A stretch of 64,000 nt of DNA from Planctomycetota bacterium (GTDB taxonomy: Bacteria; Planctomycetota; Phycisphaerae; SM23-33). The translations under genes were made by a program, and so were the position numbers. Location: the NCBI GenBank assembly GCA_009908915.1, contig JAAAOJ010000021.1:111601-175600 (forward strand), given 5' to 3'. The notes beneath the pieces are model-generated. The model was given only the letters and a program-made list of their open reading frames with translations, searched no databases and was not told the DNA's origin. This document shows positions 36,956 to 46,845 of the stretch, one piece after another (positions within the stretch are counted from its first letter, which is position 1; each line of letters begins with the position of its first letter).

Positions 36956-37858
36956 ATGGCCCGCGATCGATATCTCTATTTCGAGCCGCAGCGCGTCGCA
37001 CGCCTGCGGAACCTGAACCTGCTGGCCCGCCAGGCGGTCGACGGCTTCATCACCGGTCTGCACCGCAGCCCGCACAAGGGCTTCAGCGTCGAGTTCAGCG
37101 AGCATCGCGAGTACACGCCCGGCGACGACCTCCGCCACCTCGATTGGGTCGCCTGGGGCCGCACCGACCGCTACTACATCAAGCAGTACGAGCAGGAGAC
37201 CAACCTCCGCGCGACGATCCTGCTGGACGTCTCGGCCTCCATGGGCTACCGCTACAGCGGCGAGAGCACGAAGCTTACTTACGGCTGCTTCCTGTCGGCG
37301 TGCCTGGCCTACCTGATGGCCCGCCAGCAGGACGCGGCAGGCATGATCGCCTTCGACAGCGACGTGAGGTTCCACCTGCCGCCGTCGAGCACGCCGGCCC
37401 ACCTCGATCGCCTGTTCAAGCAGCTCGAAAGGACCCGGCCCGGCCGGACCACCGCCATCGGCCAGACCTTCCACAAACTCGCCGACAGCATCCACAAGCG
37501 CGGTCTCGTGGTCATCATCTCCGACCTCTACGACGATCCGGACGAGATCGTCCGCGCCCTGCAGCATTTCGTCTACAAGAAGCACCAGGTCATCGTCTTC
37601 CACCTGCTGGACGAAGCGGAGATCGAGTTTCCGTTCCGGCAGATCACGAGCTTCGTCGACATGGAAACGAACGAACGCGTGCAGGTGGACCCGCGAACCG
37701 TCGGCGACGCCTACCGCGAGGAAATCGTCGCGTTCATCAACCGGTATCGCCGCGAGTGCAGCGACCGCAACATCGAGTACATCCAGGCCACAACGACCAC
37801 GCCCTACGACCGCATGCTGATGGACTACCTGGCACGACGAAAGCGGGCGACGCGATGA
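36956..37858 (+). CDS. DUF58 / von Willebrand A-like protein
   Basis: 300 residues. The DUF58 core includes EYTPGDDLRHLDWVAWGRT (52-70) and the metal-binding DxSxS motif DVSASMG (91-97). DUF58 proteins usually work with a MoxR ATPase and membrane BatA/BatB partners in assembly or stress functions; the MoxR gene here is about 8 kb away. The stop overlaps the start of a 75-residue membrane protein (ATGA), the first of two translational overlaps. Confidence 0.88.
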   Translation: MARDRYLYFEPQRVARLRNLNLLARQAVDGFITGLHRSPHKGFSVEFSEHREYTPGDDLRHLDWVAWGRTDRYYIKQYEQETNLRATILLDVSASMGYRYSGESTKLTYGCFLSACLAYLMARQQDAAGMIAFDSDVRFHLPPSSTPAHLDRLFKQLERTRPGRTTAIGQTFHKLADSIHKRGLVVIISDLYDDPDEIVRALQHFVYKKHQVIVFHLLDEAEIEFPFRQITSFVDMETNERVQVDPRTVGDAYREEIVAFINRYRRECSDRNIEYIQATTTTPYDRMLMDYLARRKRATR

Positions 37859-38082
37859 GCCCCGCGACGCTCGCCTGCCGACGTTGCCACGATACGGACA
37901 TTCCGTGGCGGCTGCATCTGCTGGGGCTGACGGTGGTGGCCTGGCTGATATGGCTGATATGGCCGATATGGCCGATATGGCCGATCTGCCGAAGCGACCG
38001 GCGATGCCTCGACGACCGGCAACCGCGACTCGAGAATGCCGCCGACGCTGCCGCGGAGGCTCACGCCGAGGAGGCGGCATGA
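37855..38082 (+). CDS. 75-residue membrane protein with Leu/Pro-Ile-Trp repeats
   Basis: Overlaps the DUF58 stop (ATGA) and its own stop overlaps the BatA-like start (ATGA), which strongly suggests a real gene. The membrane segment (about 20-45) contains LIWLIWPIWPIWPI (31-44), encoded by five tandem 9-bp units (37945-37989). The tail is acidic and alanine-rich and ends EEAA. No family recognised. The GAGGAGGCGGC at its end serves the next gene. Confidence 0.55.
   Translation: MSPATLACRRCHDTDIPWRLHLLGLTVVAWLIWLIWPIWPIWPICRSDRRCLDDRQPRLENAADAAAEAHAEEAA
37945..37989 (+). repeat. five tandem 9-bp units inside the small membrane gene
   Basis: Units: CTGATATGG twice, CCGATATGG twice and CCGATCTGC. 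The unit length is a multiple of three, so copy-number changes keep the frame. Confidence 0.8.
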
Positions 38083-40385
38083 TCGCCCTGACGTTCGGCG
38101 CACCGCTGCTGTTGATCGGCCTGGCCGCTGCGGGTATACCGCCGCTGCTGCACCTTATCAGTTCCGTTCGCGCAAGAGAGCAGTACTTCCCCACGCTGCG
38201 ATTCCTCCGGCTGACCATGGAGAAGACCGCTCGGCGGCGACGCCTGCGGAACTGGCTGCTGCTTCTGCTGCGCAGCCTGGCCCTGGCCGTGCTGGCGATG
38301 GCCGTCGCTCAACCCATCAGCGAAGCCACCGGCGGCTGGCTCGGCGGCAGCGGACAGGCCGCCGTCGTCGTGCTGGACGACACCTACTCGATGACCGCCA
38401 CGCCCGAGCCGGGTGGCGAGAGCCTCTTCGCCCGCGCCCGCGCCGACGCCTCGGCCCTGCTGTCCGGCGAGAACAAACCGCGCCTGGCCGCCCTGACCAG
38501 CGCGTCCCTGACCGCCGGACCGGCCCAACTGACCGGCCAGCTCGACCTGCTGCGGCAGGACCTCGCCGGCGCCGCCGTCAACTTCGGCCCGCCGTCGCTG
38601 ACCGAGAGTATCGTCGCGGCCGTGGAGGCACTCGACGCCGCCGACTCGCCCGACCGCTCGCTGTACCTGCTCACTGACAGCCAGGCCGTCGGCCTCGACG
38701 CCGACCAGATCCGCAGCCGCCTGGCCGGGCTGGACACGCAGGGCATGCATGTCTTTGTCGTTCGCCGCGCATTGTCCAGGCCGGCCAACGTCGGTGTGAC
38801 CGATCTCCAACTCCGCGGCCCGGCCGTCGTCGACGCCCCGGTCGAGATCGTCGCCACGCTCACCAACGCCGCGCCCACGCCGCGCAACGTCGAGGTCGAA
38901 CTGCGAATCGCCGACGCCGGCTCGCCGCAGCGGATCATCCGCACGCTCGCGGCGGCCGGCGAAAGCGGCGAGACGGCCGCCGTCACCTTCCAACACCGCT
39001 TCGATGCCCCCGGCCCGGCGACGGGCGAAGTGCGCATCGTCACCGACGACGACCTGCCCGCCGACAACGTCCGCTATCTGGCCGTCAACGTCGCGCGGCG
39101 AGCGACTGCGCTGGTCGTCGCGCCGCCCCGACGCCCCGACGCCGGCGCCGCCTTCGACCCCGCCGCCATGCTCCGAATCGCACTGGACTGGCGCGACCCG
39201 CTCGCCGACCAGGACCCCTGGCCCATTCGCACACGCAACGCCCAGGCCAATGCCCTCGACCCCGCCGACCTCGCCGCCGCCAATGCCGCGTTCTTCGCGG
39301 AAGTGCCCGCCTTCGACGCCCCCGCCGCCGAGGCCGTCGCCGACTTTGTCCGACGCGGCGGGACGGCCGTCTTCTTCCTCGGCCCGCAGGTCGACGCCGA
39401 GAACTACAACACCCGCTTCGGCGGCGACGGTGGCCTGCTGCCGGGCCGGCTCGGCGAGGCCGTCGGACAGGTCGGCGTCGACGCCGGGGCCACACCCGTG
39501 GCGCGGCTGGACGTCGGCGATCCGCTGCTGTGCGGCCTGTTCGACCGCCCGGCCGACTACCCGACCGTGCTCGTCCAGCGCAGCGTCCAGTTTGAGCGTG
39601 GCATGGACGTTGCGCCCATGTCTGTGAACCCGGCAGAGCACGGCCGAGACGGCCCCGGGGCTCACGGGAAGGACGCCCGTGCCACCGCCGGTCGCGTGCT
39701 GATGGAGCTCGCCGACGGTCGACCGCTCATGGTCGCCCAGCCATTCGGTGAGGGGCGAGTCATCTGGTGCATGACCACCGCCAGCCCGCGCTGGGCCAAC
39801 CTGTCAACCGCCGCGGCCGGCGTGTTCGTGCCGATGGTCGTCCGAGCCGCCCTCAACGCCGCCACGACCGGCCGCGATGCACTGACCGTGGCGGGCTCGG
39901 CCGTCGCCATCGACGCCCGCCCGCCGACGCCCGAGACGCCTCTGCCGCCGCACGTGGAGGTCGTCCTGCCGCCCCGCGGCAACGGCGAGCAGATCGTCCG
40001 CGTCGAGGTCGGCGAGGATGGCCGCGCCCGCTTGACTGACACCGCCCGGCCCGGCCTGTACCGCTGGTCGGCCGAGACGCCCGACGCCCAGAACCTCGCC
40101 GGGGTCTTCGCCGTCAACCCCTGGGGCCGGGAGAGCCGGCTGACCTCGCTGGATGCCCCGGCCCTTCGCCAGCGGCTGATCGACGCGGGCTTCGAGCACG
40201 TCTACGTCGGCGAAGACCTCGACGCCGTCCACGCCGCCGCCCGCGACCGGGCCATCGGACGCAACTGGTGGGACCTCCTCGCCGCGGCCGTCGTCGTCCT
40301 GCTCGTCGCCGAGGCGCTCGTGGCCAACCGCTGCAAGGCCCGGGATCTCACGCCCCGGCAACTCAACCCGACGGCGACGGCATAG
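38079..40385 (+). CDS. BatA-like membrane protein with von Willebrand A and amidotransferase-like domains
   Basis: 768 residues. The N-terminal BatA-type region has two membrane segments (about 5-27 and 57-80) around a basic loop, then a vWA-like domain with VVVLDDTYSMT (97-107; the usual DxSxS is weakened to DDTYS). A CARDB-like beta domain near 240-330 and a class-I amidotransferase-like domain with GGTAVFFLGPQVDAENY follow. The C-terminal membrane helix is about 732-755. It overlaps the small membrane gene and has a strong GAGGAGG site. Probably a membrane partner of the DUF58 protein. Confidence 0.8.
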   Translation: MIALTFGAPLLLIGLAAAGIPPLLHLISSVRAREQYFPTLRFLRLTMEKTARRRRLRNWLLLLLRSLALAVLAMAVAQPISEATGGWLGGSGQAAVVVLDDTYSMTATPEPGGESLFARARADASALLSGENKPRLAALTSASLTAGPAQLTGQLDLLRQDLAGAAVNFGPPSLTESIVAAVEALDAADSPDRSLYLLTDSQAVGLDADQIRSRLAGLDTQGMHVFVVRRALSRPANVGVTDLQLRGPAVVDAPVEIVATLTNAAPTPRNVEVELRIADAGSPQRIIRTLAAAGESGETAAVTFQHRFDAPGPATGEVRIVTDDDLPADNVRYLAVNVARRATALVVAPPRRPDAGAAFDPAAMLRIALDWRDPLADQDPWPIRTRNAQANALDPADLAAANAAFFAEVPAFDAPAAEAVADFVRRGGTAVFFLGPQVDAENYNTRFGGDGGLLPGRLGEAVGQVGVDAGATPVARLDVGDPLLCGLFDRPADYPTVLVQRSVQFERGMDVAPMSVNPAEHGRDGPGAHGKDARATAGRVLMELADGRPLMVAQPFGEGRVIWCMTTASPRWANLSTAAAGVFVPMVVRAALNAATTGRDALTVAGSAVAIDARPPTPETPLPPHVEVVLPPRGNGEQIVRVEVGEDGRARLTDTARPGLYRWSAETPDAQNLAGVFAVNPWGRESRLTSLDAPALRQRLIDAGFEHVYVGEDLDAVHAAARDRAIGRNWWDLLAAAVVVLLVAEALVANRCKARDLTPRQLNPTATA

Positions 40386-40469
40386 CCGCTGGCACGAGTT
40401 GTCCCCAAACCCGTGTCCTGTGACGGCATTCCCACGAGCACAGTCTTCGGAAAGATCGTGCCGCCGCAC

Positions 40470-41330
40470 TCAGGCGCCGTCGGAGAAGGTTTCCTCGCGG
40501 CGGGTCTTTGCCTTCTCGAGAAGGTCGACGATGCCGTCGGCGTCGCCGCGGGTGATCGCGTCGGCCAGGACGGCCATATCCTCACCGAGGCGGGTGAGTG
40601 TCTCGACGATCGGCTTGCGGTTGGACAGGGCGATGTCGCGCCACATCTCGGGATCACCGGCGGCCAGGCGGGTCATGTCGCGCAGGCCGGTCGCGGCGAC
40701 GGGCAGGTCGGCCGTCGCGGGCAGGCTCATCAGCAGCGAACTGAGCAGGTGCGGTACGTGGCTGACGGTGGCGACGGCCCGATCATGGGCGGCCGGCGTC
40801 ATTTCGACTGTTCGCATGCCCAGGAGTTTCCAGAACGCGTCGATGCGCTCGACGAGCGGCCGCGGCGTCTGCTCGACCGGCGTGAGCACGCACAGCGCAT
40901 CGCGATACAGATCCGCCGTCGCGTTCCGCGGGCCCTTCTTTTCCATGCCGGCCATCGGATGGCACCCAACGAATCGCTCGTGGCCGACGGTCGCCTCGGC
41001 GATGGCGACGACCTCCCGCTTGGTTGAACCGACGTCCGTGATCGCGCAGTGATCCTTCAGGTGCGGAGCGATGGCCGCCAGGTGCCGGGCGAACGCGCCG
41101 ACCGGCGTGCAGAGCACCACCAGGTCGCTGTCGCCGACGACCTCGGCGGCGTCGGTGGTGGCCGTGTCGATCGCCCCGACGCGCAGAGCCACATCGAGGC
41201 TGGCCTGTCGTCGGCCGACGCCGGCGGTGGTGCAATCCGGGAAGCTGTCGCGCAGGGCCAGCCCGATCGAGCCGCCCAGCAGCCCGACGCCGATGATCGT
41301 GACGTGATTCAGCGGTTGCTCGCATGCCAT
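40470..41330 (-). CDS. tyrA: prephenate dehydrogenase
   Basis: NAD-dependent oxidative decarboxylase forming 4-hydroxyphenylpyruvate on the tyrosine route. 286 residues. The dinucleotide site GVGLLGGSIG is near residues 14-23. TDVGSTKREVV, CHPMAGMEKKGP and VSHVPHLLSSLL match the family's substrate motifs. I chose ATG 41330 over the longer frame start at 41369 because it gives the normal distance to the NAD site. No ACT or chorismate mutase domain is attached. Arogenate specificity is possible. Confidence 0.9.
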   Translation of the reverse strand: MACEQPLNHVTIIGVGLLGGSIGLALRDSFPDCTTAGVGRRQASLDVALRVGAIDTATTDAAEVVGDSDLVVLCTPVGAFARHLAAIAPHLKDHCAITDVGSTKREVVAIAEATVGHERFVGCHPMAGMEKKGPRNATADLYRDALCVLTPVEQTPRPLVERIDAFWKLLGMRTVEMTPAAHDRAVATVSHVPHLLSSLLMSLPATADLPVAATGLRDMTRLAAGDPEMWRDIALSNRKPIVETLTRLGEDMAVLADAITRGDADGIVDLLEKAKTRREETFSDGA

Positions 41331-41374
41331 GAGACGTATGAGCCTACCCGAGACGCCCCCGGCGGTCAACGTTG

Positions 41375-41412
41375 CCGAGGCGCTTGCCTCGGGGTGGGCG
41401 GGCGACTACAAT
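41375..41412 (+). promoter_or_regulatory. GH3 promoter with overlapping palindrome
   Basis: TTGCCT (41384-41389) and TACAAT (41407-41412) are 17 bp apart. A perfect 7-bp inverted repeat (CCGAGGC/GCCTCGG, 41375-41392) covers the -35 box and may be an operator. Confidence 0.55.
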
Positions 41413-41455
41413 TCGCCCTCACCCCTGACGACGCTACAGCACGAAAGGACGCCCC

Positions 41456-43609
41456 ATGAGCGACGCAACCGAAGCGCCCCTGTTCCGTGACTCCTCCCAG
41501 CCCGTCAAGGCCCGCGTGGACGACCTGCTCGGCCGACTGAGCCTAGACGAGAAAATCGCCGAGATGATGAACAATGCCCCCGGCGTCGAGCGGCTGGATA
41601 TCAAGCCCTACGAGTGGTGGAACGAGGCGCTGCACGGCATCGGCCGGGCCGGAAAGGCCACCGTCTTTCCGCAGGCGATCGGAATGGCCGCCAGCTGGGA
41701 CGCCGACCTCATGGGCCGGGTCGCCACGGCCATCGGCAACGAGGGCCGGGCCAAGTATCACGCCGCCCAACGAAAGCAGAACTACCGCCGCTACATGGGC
41801 CTGACCTTCTGGTCGCCAAACATCAACATCTTCCGCGATCCCCGCTGGGGCCGGGGCCACGAGACCTACGGCGAGGACCCGTACCTGACGGCGAGGATGG
41901 GTGTAGCCTTCGTGCGGGGCCTGCAGGGCGACGATCCGAAGCACCTCAAGCTTGCCGCCTGCGCCAAGCACTACGCCGTTCACTCCGGCCCGGAGACCAA
42001 GCGGCACGAAATCGACATCGACGTCCCGCGGCGCGAACTCTACGAGACCTACCTCTACGCCTTCGCCGCCCTGGTCCGCGAGGCCGGCGTCGAGAGCGTC
42101 ATGGGCGCGTACAACCGCTTCCGCGGCGAACCGTGCTGTGGCAGCACGCTGTTGCTCCAGACGATCCTCCGCGAGCAATGGGGCTTCGACGGCCACGTCG
42201 TCAGCGACTGCGGCGCGATCAGCGACGTCTGGCTGCATCACAAGCTTGTCGACACGCCGGAAGAAGCCGTCGCCATGGCCATCAAGAACGGCTGCGACCT
42301 CAACTGCGGCCAAGCCTACAAACACGTTCGCGGCGCGGTGAACCAAAAGCTGCTCACCGAAGAGGAGATCGACGTCGCGCTCGGCCGACTCCTGCGAACG
42401 AAGATGCGCCTGGGTATGTTCGATCCGCCCGAGTCGGTCAGCCACAGCAGCATCCCCGAGGACGTGCTGGACTGCGAGGAACACCGCAGCCTGGCCCGTG
42501 AGATGGCCCGCAAGTCGATCGTCCTGCTGAAGAACAAGGACAACCTCCTGCCGCTGCCGAAGGACCTGACGGCCCTGCTGCTGGTCGGCCCGAACATCGA
42601 CGACAAGCACGTGCTGCTGGGCAACTACTACGGGTTCAACCCGCGAATGTCGACGATTCGCGACGGTATTGTCGGGGCGATCTCCCCGGGCACCACGCTG
42701 GAAGGCAAGGAGTTCTGCCCGCTGTTCGGCGAGGCTCGCAAGGGCAGCTTCGACTGGATGCACGAGCAGGCGAAAGCCAAGGACGTCGTGGTGGCCGTGA
42801 TGGGCCTGACGCCGCGGCTGGAAGGAGAAGAGGGCGACGCCGAGGATTCCGAAAGCGGCGGCGACCGCCGGACGATCGAACTGCCCCCTGTCCAGCAACA
42901 GTTCCTCGAAATCCTCGGCGGGCTGGGACGGCCGGTCGTGCTCATCCTTACCGGCGGCAGCCAGATGGCCATACCGTACGCGAAGGAACACCTCGACGCC
43001 GTGATGCTCTGCTGGTATCCGGGCGAGGAAGGCGGCCGGGCCGTCGCCGACGTGCTGTTCGGCGATGTCAACCCCTCCGGTCGGTTGCCACTGACGTTCT
43101 ACAGCTCCACCGACGACCTGCCAGACTTCGAGAACTACGACATGGCCAGACGCACGTACCGCTACTTCGACGGCGAGCCGCTCTGGCCGTTCGGCTATGG
43201 CATGAGCTACACGAGCTTCGGCTACAAGAGCCTCGACCTGCCGCCGAAGCTTGCCGCCGGCGAGGACCTCGTCGTCAGCGTGGAAGTCACCAACACCGGC
43301 GACCGCGCGGGCGAGGAAGTCGTCCAGCTTTACCTGCTGCATGACAACCGCTCGGCCGACCAGCCGAAGCGTACGCTGCGACGCTTCACGCGCGTCACCC
43401 TCGAGCCCGGCGAAGCCCAGGCCATCACCTTTACGCTCTCGCCGCGCGACCTGGCCCTGATCAACGACGACGGCCAGGCCGAGCTGAAGCCCGGCAACAT
43501 CACGGTCAGCCTCGGCGGCGGCCAGCCCGAGGTCGAAACCCCGTCGACCACGCAGGTCCTCGCCGCTGACATCGAAATCACCGGCGAGACACTGACCATG
43601 GATGTCTGA
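41456..43609 (+). CDS. GH3 glycoside hydrolase, beta-xylosidase/beta-glucosidase type
   Basis: 717 residues, no signal peptide, so probably cytoplasmic. The nucleophile is Asp251 in VVSDCGAI; the family KH motif is Lys171-His172, and the substrate-binding DPRWGRGHETYGEDP is at 128-142. EWWNEALHG (53-61) resembles the beta-xylosidase/arabinofuranosidase branch. A (beta/alpha)6-sandwich domain and a C-terminal fibronectin III-like domain (about 635-700) complete the usual three-domain form. Together with xylB and rpe it suggests hydrolysis of imported xylo-oligosaccharides; specificity is inferred. Confidence 0.88.
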   Translation: MSDATEAPLFRDSSQPVKARVDDLLGRLSLDEKIAEMMNNAPGVERLDIKPYEWWNEALHGIGRAGKATVFPQAIGMAASWDADLMGRVATAIGNEGRAKYHAAQRKQNYRRYMGLTFWSPNINIFRDPRWGRGHETYGEDPYLTARMGVAFVRGLQGDDPKHLKLAACAKHYAVHSGPETKRHEIDIDVPRRELYETYLYAFAALVREAGVESVMGAYNRFRGEPCCGSTLLLQTILREQWGFDGHVVSDCGAISDVWLHHKLVDTPEEAVAMAIKNGCDLNCGQAYKHVRGAVNQKLLTEEEIDVALGRLLRTKMRLGMFDPPESVSHSSIPEDVLDCEEHRSLAREMARKSIVLLKNKDNLLPLPKDLTALLLVGPNIDDKHVLLGNYYGFNPRMSTIRDGIVGAISPGTTLEGKEFCPLFGEARKGSFDWMHEQAKAKDVVVAVMGLTPRLEGEEGDAEDSESGGDRRTIELPPVQQQFLEILGGLGRPVVLILTGGSQMAIPYAKEHLDAVMLCWYPGEEGGRAVADVLFGDVNPSGRLPLTFYSSTDDLPDFENYDMARRTYRYFDGEPLWPFGYGMSYTSFGYKSLDLPPKLAAGEDLVVSVEVTNTGDRAGEEVVQLYLLHDNRSADQPKRTLRRFTRVTLEPGEAQAITFTLSPRDLALINDDGQAELKPGNITVSLGGGQPEVETPSTTQVLAADIEITGETLTMDV

Positions 43610-43678
43610 AACGCCTCGCGTTCGAGGAAAAGCAAAGAGAGCCACAGAGAACACGAAGGACACATAACGGCCGGGTGC

Positions 43679-43700
43679 CACGGACTTTCCAAAGTCCGTG
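43679..43700. terminator. 22-bp perfect palindrome between convergent genes
   Basis: CACGGACTTT, CC, AAAGTCCGTG, followed by TCTTT on the plus strand. It lies between the GH3 gene and the convergent HEAT gene, and an outer inverted repeat (GTGCCACGG about 43676 / CCGTGGCAC about 43739) surrounds it. It could act as a bidirectional terminator or be a repeat element. Confidence 0.5.
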
Positions 43701-43771
43701 TCTTTGGGCGCCGCGGAAGAGCCCGGCCATGGGAATGACCGTGGCACAAAGAGGCATGGCACCCGCGCGGT

Positions 43772-45271
43772 CTATTCGATGCCCTTGGTGATGGTGTCGA
43801 TGCTCGGGGCGGCCAGGCCGGACAGGTCGATGAGATACCAGTTCGCCAGAACGAGTACGTCCGGGCGGCTAAGGCGCTGGTTATCCTGAAGTTTGATGAG
43901 GACGGGGATGGCGGCCTTGCCCCCGTGGCGGGCAGTGACGAGGGCGGCGTAGGTGTACAGCTCGCAATAGGGGCTCTCGAGCAGCGGGCGGACGAGATCG
44001 GCGGCGATGGCGTTGTCTGAGCGGTACAGCGCCCCGGCCACCAGCTGCCGCATGGGCGAATTCTGCGTGCCCTTCAGCAGGTCCTTCAGACCGGCGACGG
44101 CGGTGTGCGAGCCGTGATTGGCCAGCAGTTCCACGATGGTCGCGCCGCGATCATGCGCTCCGGTCAGCCGGTTGCGCGTCAGCTCGAGGTCGGCCAGATA
44201 ACCCAGCAACGGCTGGACGTACTGCTCGGCCCGGTCCTTCCGGTCGGCCTCGATATCCTGTCGGAAGCGATTGAGCAGATACTCGATGACGACGGGGTGG
44301 CCCTGGCGGACCATCTCGGCCACGGCGGCAGCGAGCTTGTTTGCCCCCGCGGGGCGGGCCAGCTCGAACCGGGCGGTGGCGGCAATGCTGTCGTCGCCGC
44401 CGGCGAGTTGTCGCAAGTGGCCGCCCGCGTCGTCGCGCTCGGCGAGCATTCGCAGGATGTTCAGCCGCAGGACCATGCTGTCGCTCTCGCCGATGGCCTT
44501 GGCGAGTTCGTCGCCCGGCTTGTCGGCCAGCTCAGCGATGGCCCAGTAGGCGCGGATGCGCACCGGCAGCAGTTGCGAGGGCTTGGCGAGATAACGGGCA
44601 ACGGGCAGGGCCTTGGTGATGATCTCGTCGCGCATCTGGTTGAGCATCCTCACGAGCAGGTCGGGCGGCGTCGCTTCGTCAAGGATGACCTTGCGAAGAT
44701 GCGGGATCTGCCCGTCGTCGCCGAGGTCCAGAAGCGACATGCGGGCGAAAACCTGCGTGTCCATGTCGCGCGACTCGGCGAGCTTCGCCAGCAGGTCGCG
44801 TGCCATGGCCGCCTGATTGCGACGGGCCAGCGCCCGGGCGGCGATGACCTGTACGCCGGCATCCGGCATGGCGGCAGCCTTCAGCAGGTCGGCGTCGCTG
44901 ATGGCCTCGAGGCGGGCGAGGTGGATCAGGGCCTCGCCGCGGATGACCATGGCGGGGTCCGATTTGAGGCGCTCCAGCAGGACCGGCGCGGCGTCTTTAC
45001 CGGCCAGCTCGGCGACCATGGCGGTGGCCATCAGCCGGGCCTCGCGGTCACTGTCTCGCGACAGGCGGGTGAAGACCGGCAGGAGTCGTTTGTCGTTGGT
45101 GGACTTCAGCCCGGCCAGGACGATCGGCAGCGTCTCGGGGTCGTTGATACTCTCGACGATCCACGTGACGGCTGCGTTGCGGTTCTCTTGCGGGATGGTG
45201 GCGGCCCGCGCGGCCGGTGCGGCGGCGGCCACGGCCAGCAGGCAAACGATCCATCGCGAAAGTGTTGTCAT
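43772..45271 (-). CDS. exported HEAT-repeat protein downstream of MoxR
   Basis: 499 residues. The signal peptide (about 6-24, ending ARA-A) is followed by HEAT-type helical pairs over the whole length (for example RLLPVFTRLSRDSDREARLMA and GAHDRGATIVELLANHGSHTA). It is probably a periplasmic scaffold. The start is 26 bp after the MoxR stop, so it is in the same unit. I use the ATG at 45271; a start three codons earlier is equally possible. No enzymatic motif is seen. Confidence 0.72.
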   Translation of the reverse strand: MTTLSRWIVCLLAVAAAAPAARAATIPQENRNAAVTWIVESINDPETLPIVLAGLKSTNDKRLLPVFTRLSRDSDREARLMATAMVAELAGKDAAPVLLERLKSDPAMVIRGEALIHLARLEAISDADLLKAAAMPDAGVQVIAARALARRNQAAMARDLLAKLAESRDMDTQVFARMSLLDLGDDGQIPHLRKVILDEATPPDLLVRMLNQMRDEIITKALPVARYLAKPSQLLPVRIRAYWAIAELADKPGDELAKAIGESDSMVLRLNILRMLAERDDAGGHLRQLAGGDDSIAATARFELARPAGANKLAAAVAEMVRQGHPVVIEYLLNRFRQDIEADRKDRAEQYVQPLLGYLADLELTRNRLTGAHDRGATIVELLANHGSHTAVAGLKDLLKGTQNSPMRQLVAGALYRSDNAIAADLVRPLLESPYCELYTYAALVTARHGGKAAIPVLIKLQDNQRLSRPDVLVLANWYLIDLSGLAAPSIDTITKGIE

Positions 45272-45297
45272 ATCGCTCAATCCTTCGTTCGGTGGTG

Positions 45298-46326
<1,029 letters not shown>

Positions 46327-46413
46327 GGCATCTCCTGTAGGCTGGCACGCCGACAAGTATAGCCCAGCCGACGCAAATATCGAAAAACGAATCCCTGTGC
46401 GCAGCGTCCGCCG

Positions 46414-46551
46414 CTATCTCCGGCGCGAGACGGCCCCGGCCTTGCTGAGGCTGGGCTGCAGCATGCCGGTCAGCAGGCCGATGATGGCAATGACCGTCAA
46501 CAGTTCCACGAGGGTAAACGTGTGGCGGGCCGAGGGTTGGCGATGCTTCAT
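46414..46551 (-). pseudogene. truncated type IV pseudopilin
   Basis: 45 residues that begin like a planctomycete pseudopilin: a short basic leader, then FTLVELLTVIAIIGLL (the prepilin cleavage and methylation signature), then LQPSLSKAGAVSRRR and a stop. Intact members have a further 100-250 residues; nothing like them follows. A gene fragment is inferred. Confidence 0.65.
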
Positions 46552-46633
46552 GGTTCCTGTCTCCGCGAAGGCAACCAATATGCGCGGCGCCTTCGCCGGG
46601 GCGGCTATTGCAGAACCTTTGCGCAAATCGTGA

Positions 46634-46662
46634 TTGTCAGTTGCCGCCGGTGGGCCTATAAT
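46634..46662 (+). promoter_or_regulatory. consensus sigma70 promoter of the aroF leader
   Basis: TTGTCA (46634-46639) and TATAAT (46657-46662), 17 bp apart. The predicted start near 46669 leaves a 5' leader of about 267 nt before aroF. Confidence 0.8.
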
Positions 46663-46677
46663 TCGGTCGCCGAGACT

Positions 46678-46691
46678 GGCTGATATCAGCC
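46678..46691. promoter_or_regulatory. 14-bp palindrome at the aroF transcript start
   Basis: GGCTGATATCAGCC, perfect, at about +9 to +22. Its position fits a repressor operator; the regulator is unknown. Confidence 0.45.
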
Positions 46692-46752
46692 ACACGCTGG
46701 GAGCACAAAGGTTATGTCGCACACCGACAACATTCAGGAGGCCGACCGAGCG

Positions 46753-46830
46753 ATGACGCGTCAGCGCGTTGCGCCCCGGGTCTTTGCGCTCCCCACGTCC
46801 GGCTTCGTCTATTCGTGGCGGCAGGGCTGA
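46753..46830 (+). CDS. putative aromatic-residue leader peptide upstream of aroF
   Basis: A 25-residue frame whose second half reads VFALPTSGFVYSWRQG then stop, with two Phe, one Tyr and one Trp in 12 residues. A perfect AGGAGG (46736-46741) precedes the ATG by 11 nt; an in-frame ATG at 46714 would give 38 residues. It lies in the aroF 5' leader and is followed by a terminator-like hairpin, as in amino-acid attenuators. Translation is inferred. Confidence 0.4.
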   Translation: MTRQRVAPRVFALPTSGFVYSWRQG

Positions 46831-46845
46831 ATCGCTCCGGCGAGC

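Noticed and set aside
36367..38082. One long 571-codon plus frame
   Set aside because: Most of it is out of frame with rsmD and DUF58; only its last 75 codons (37855-38082) form a gene.
35426..38218. 930-codon open frame on the minus strand
   Set aside because: Crosses several real plus-strand genes (TauE-like, rsmD, DUF58) and has biased, repetitive composition.
41543..43762. 739-codon open frame opposite the GH3 gene
   Set aside because: Antisense shadow; the plus strand carries all GH3 motifs.
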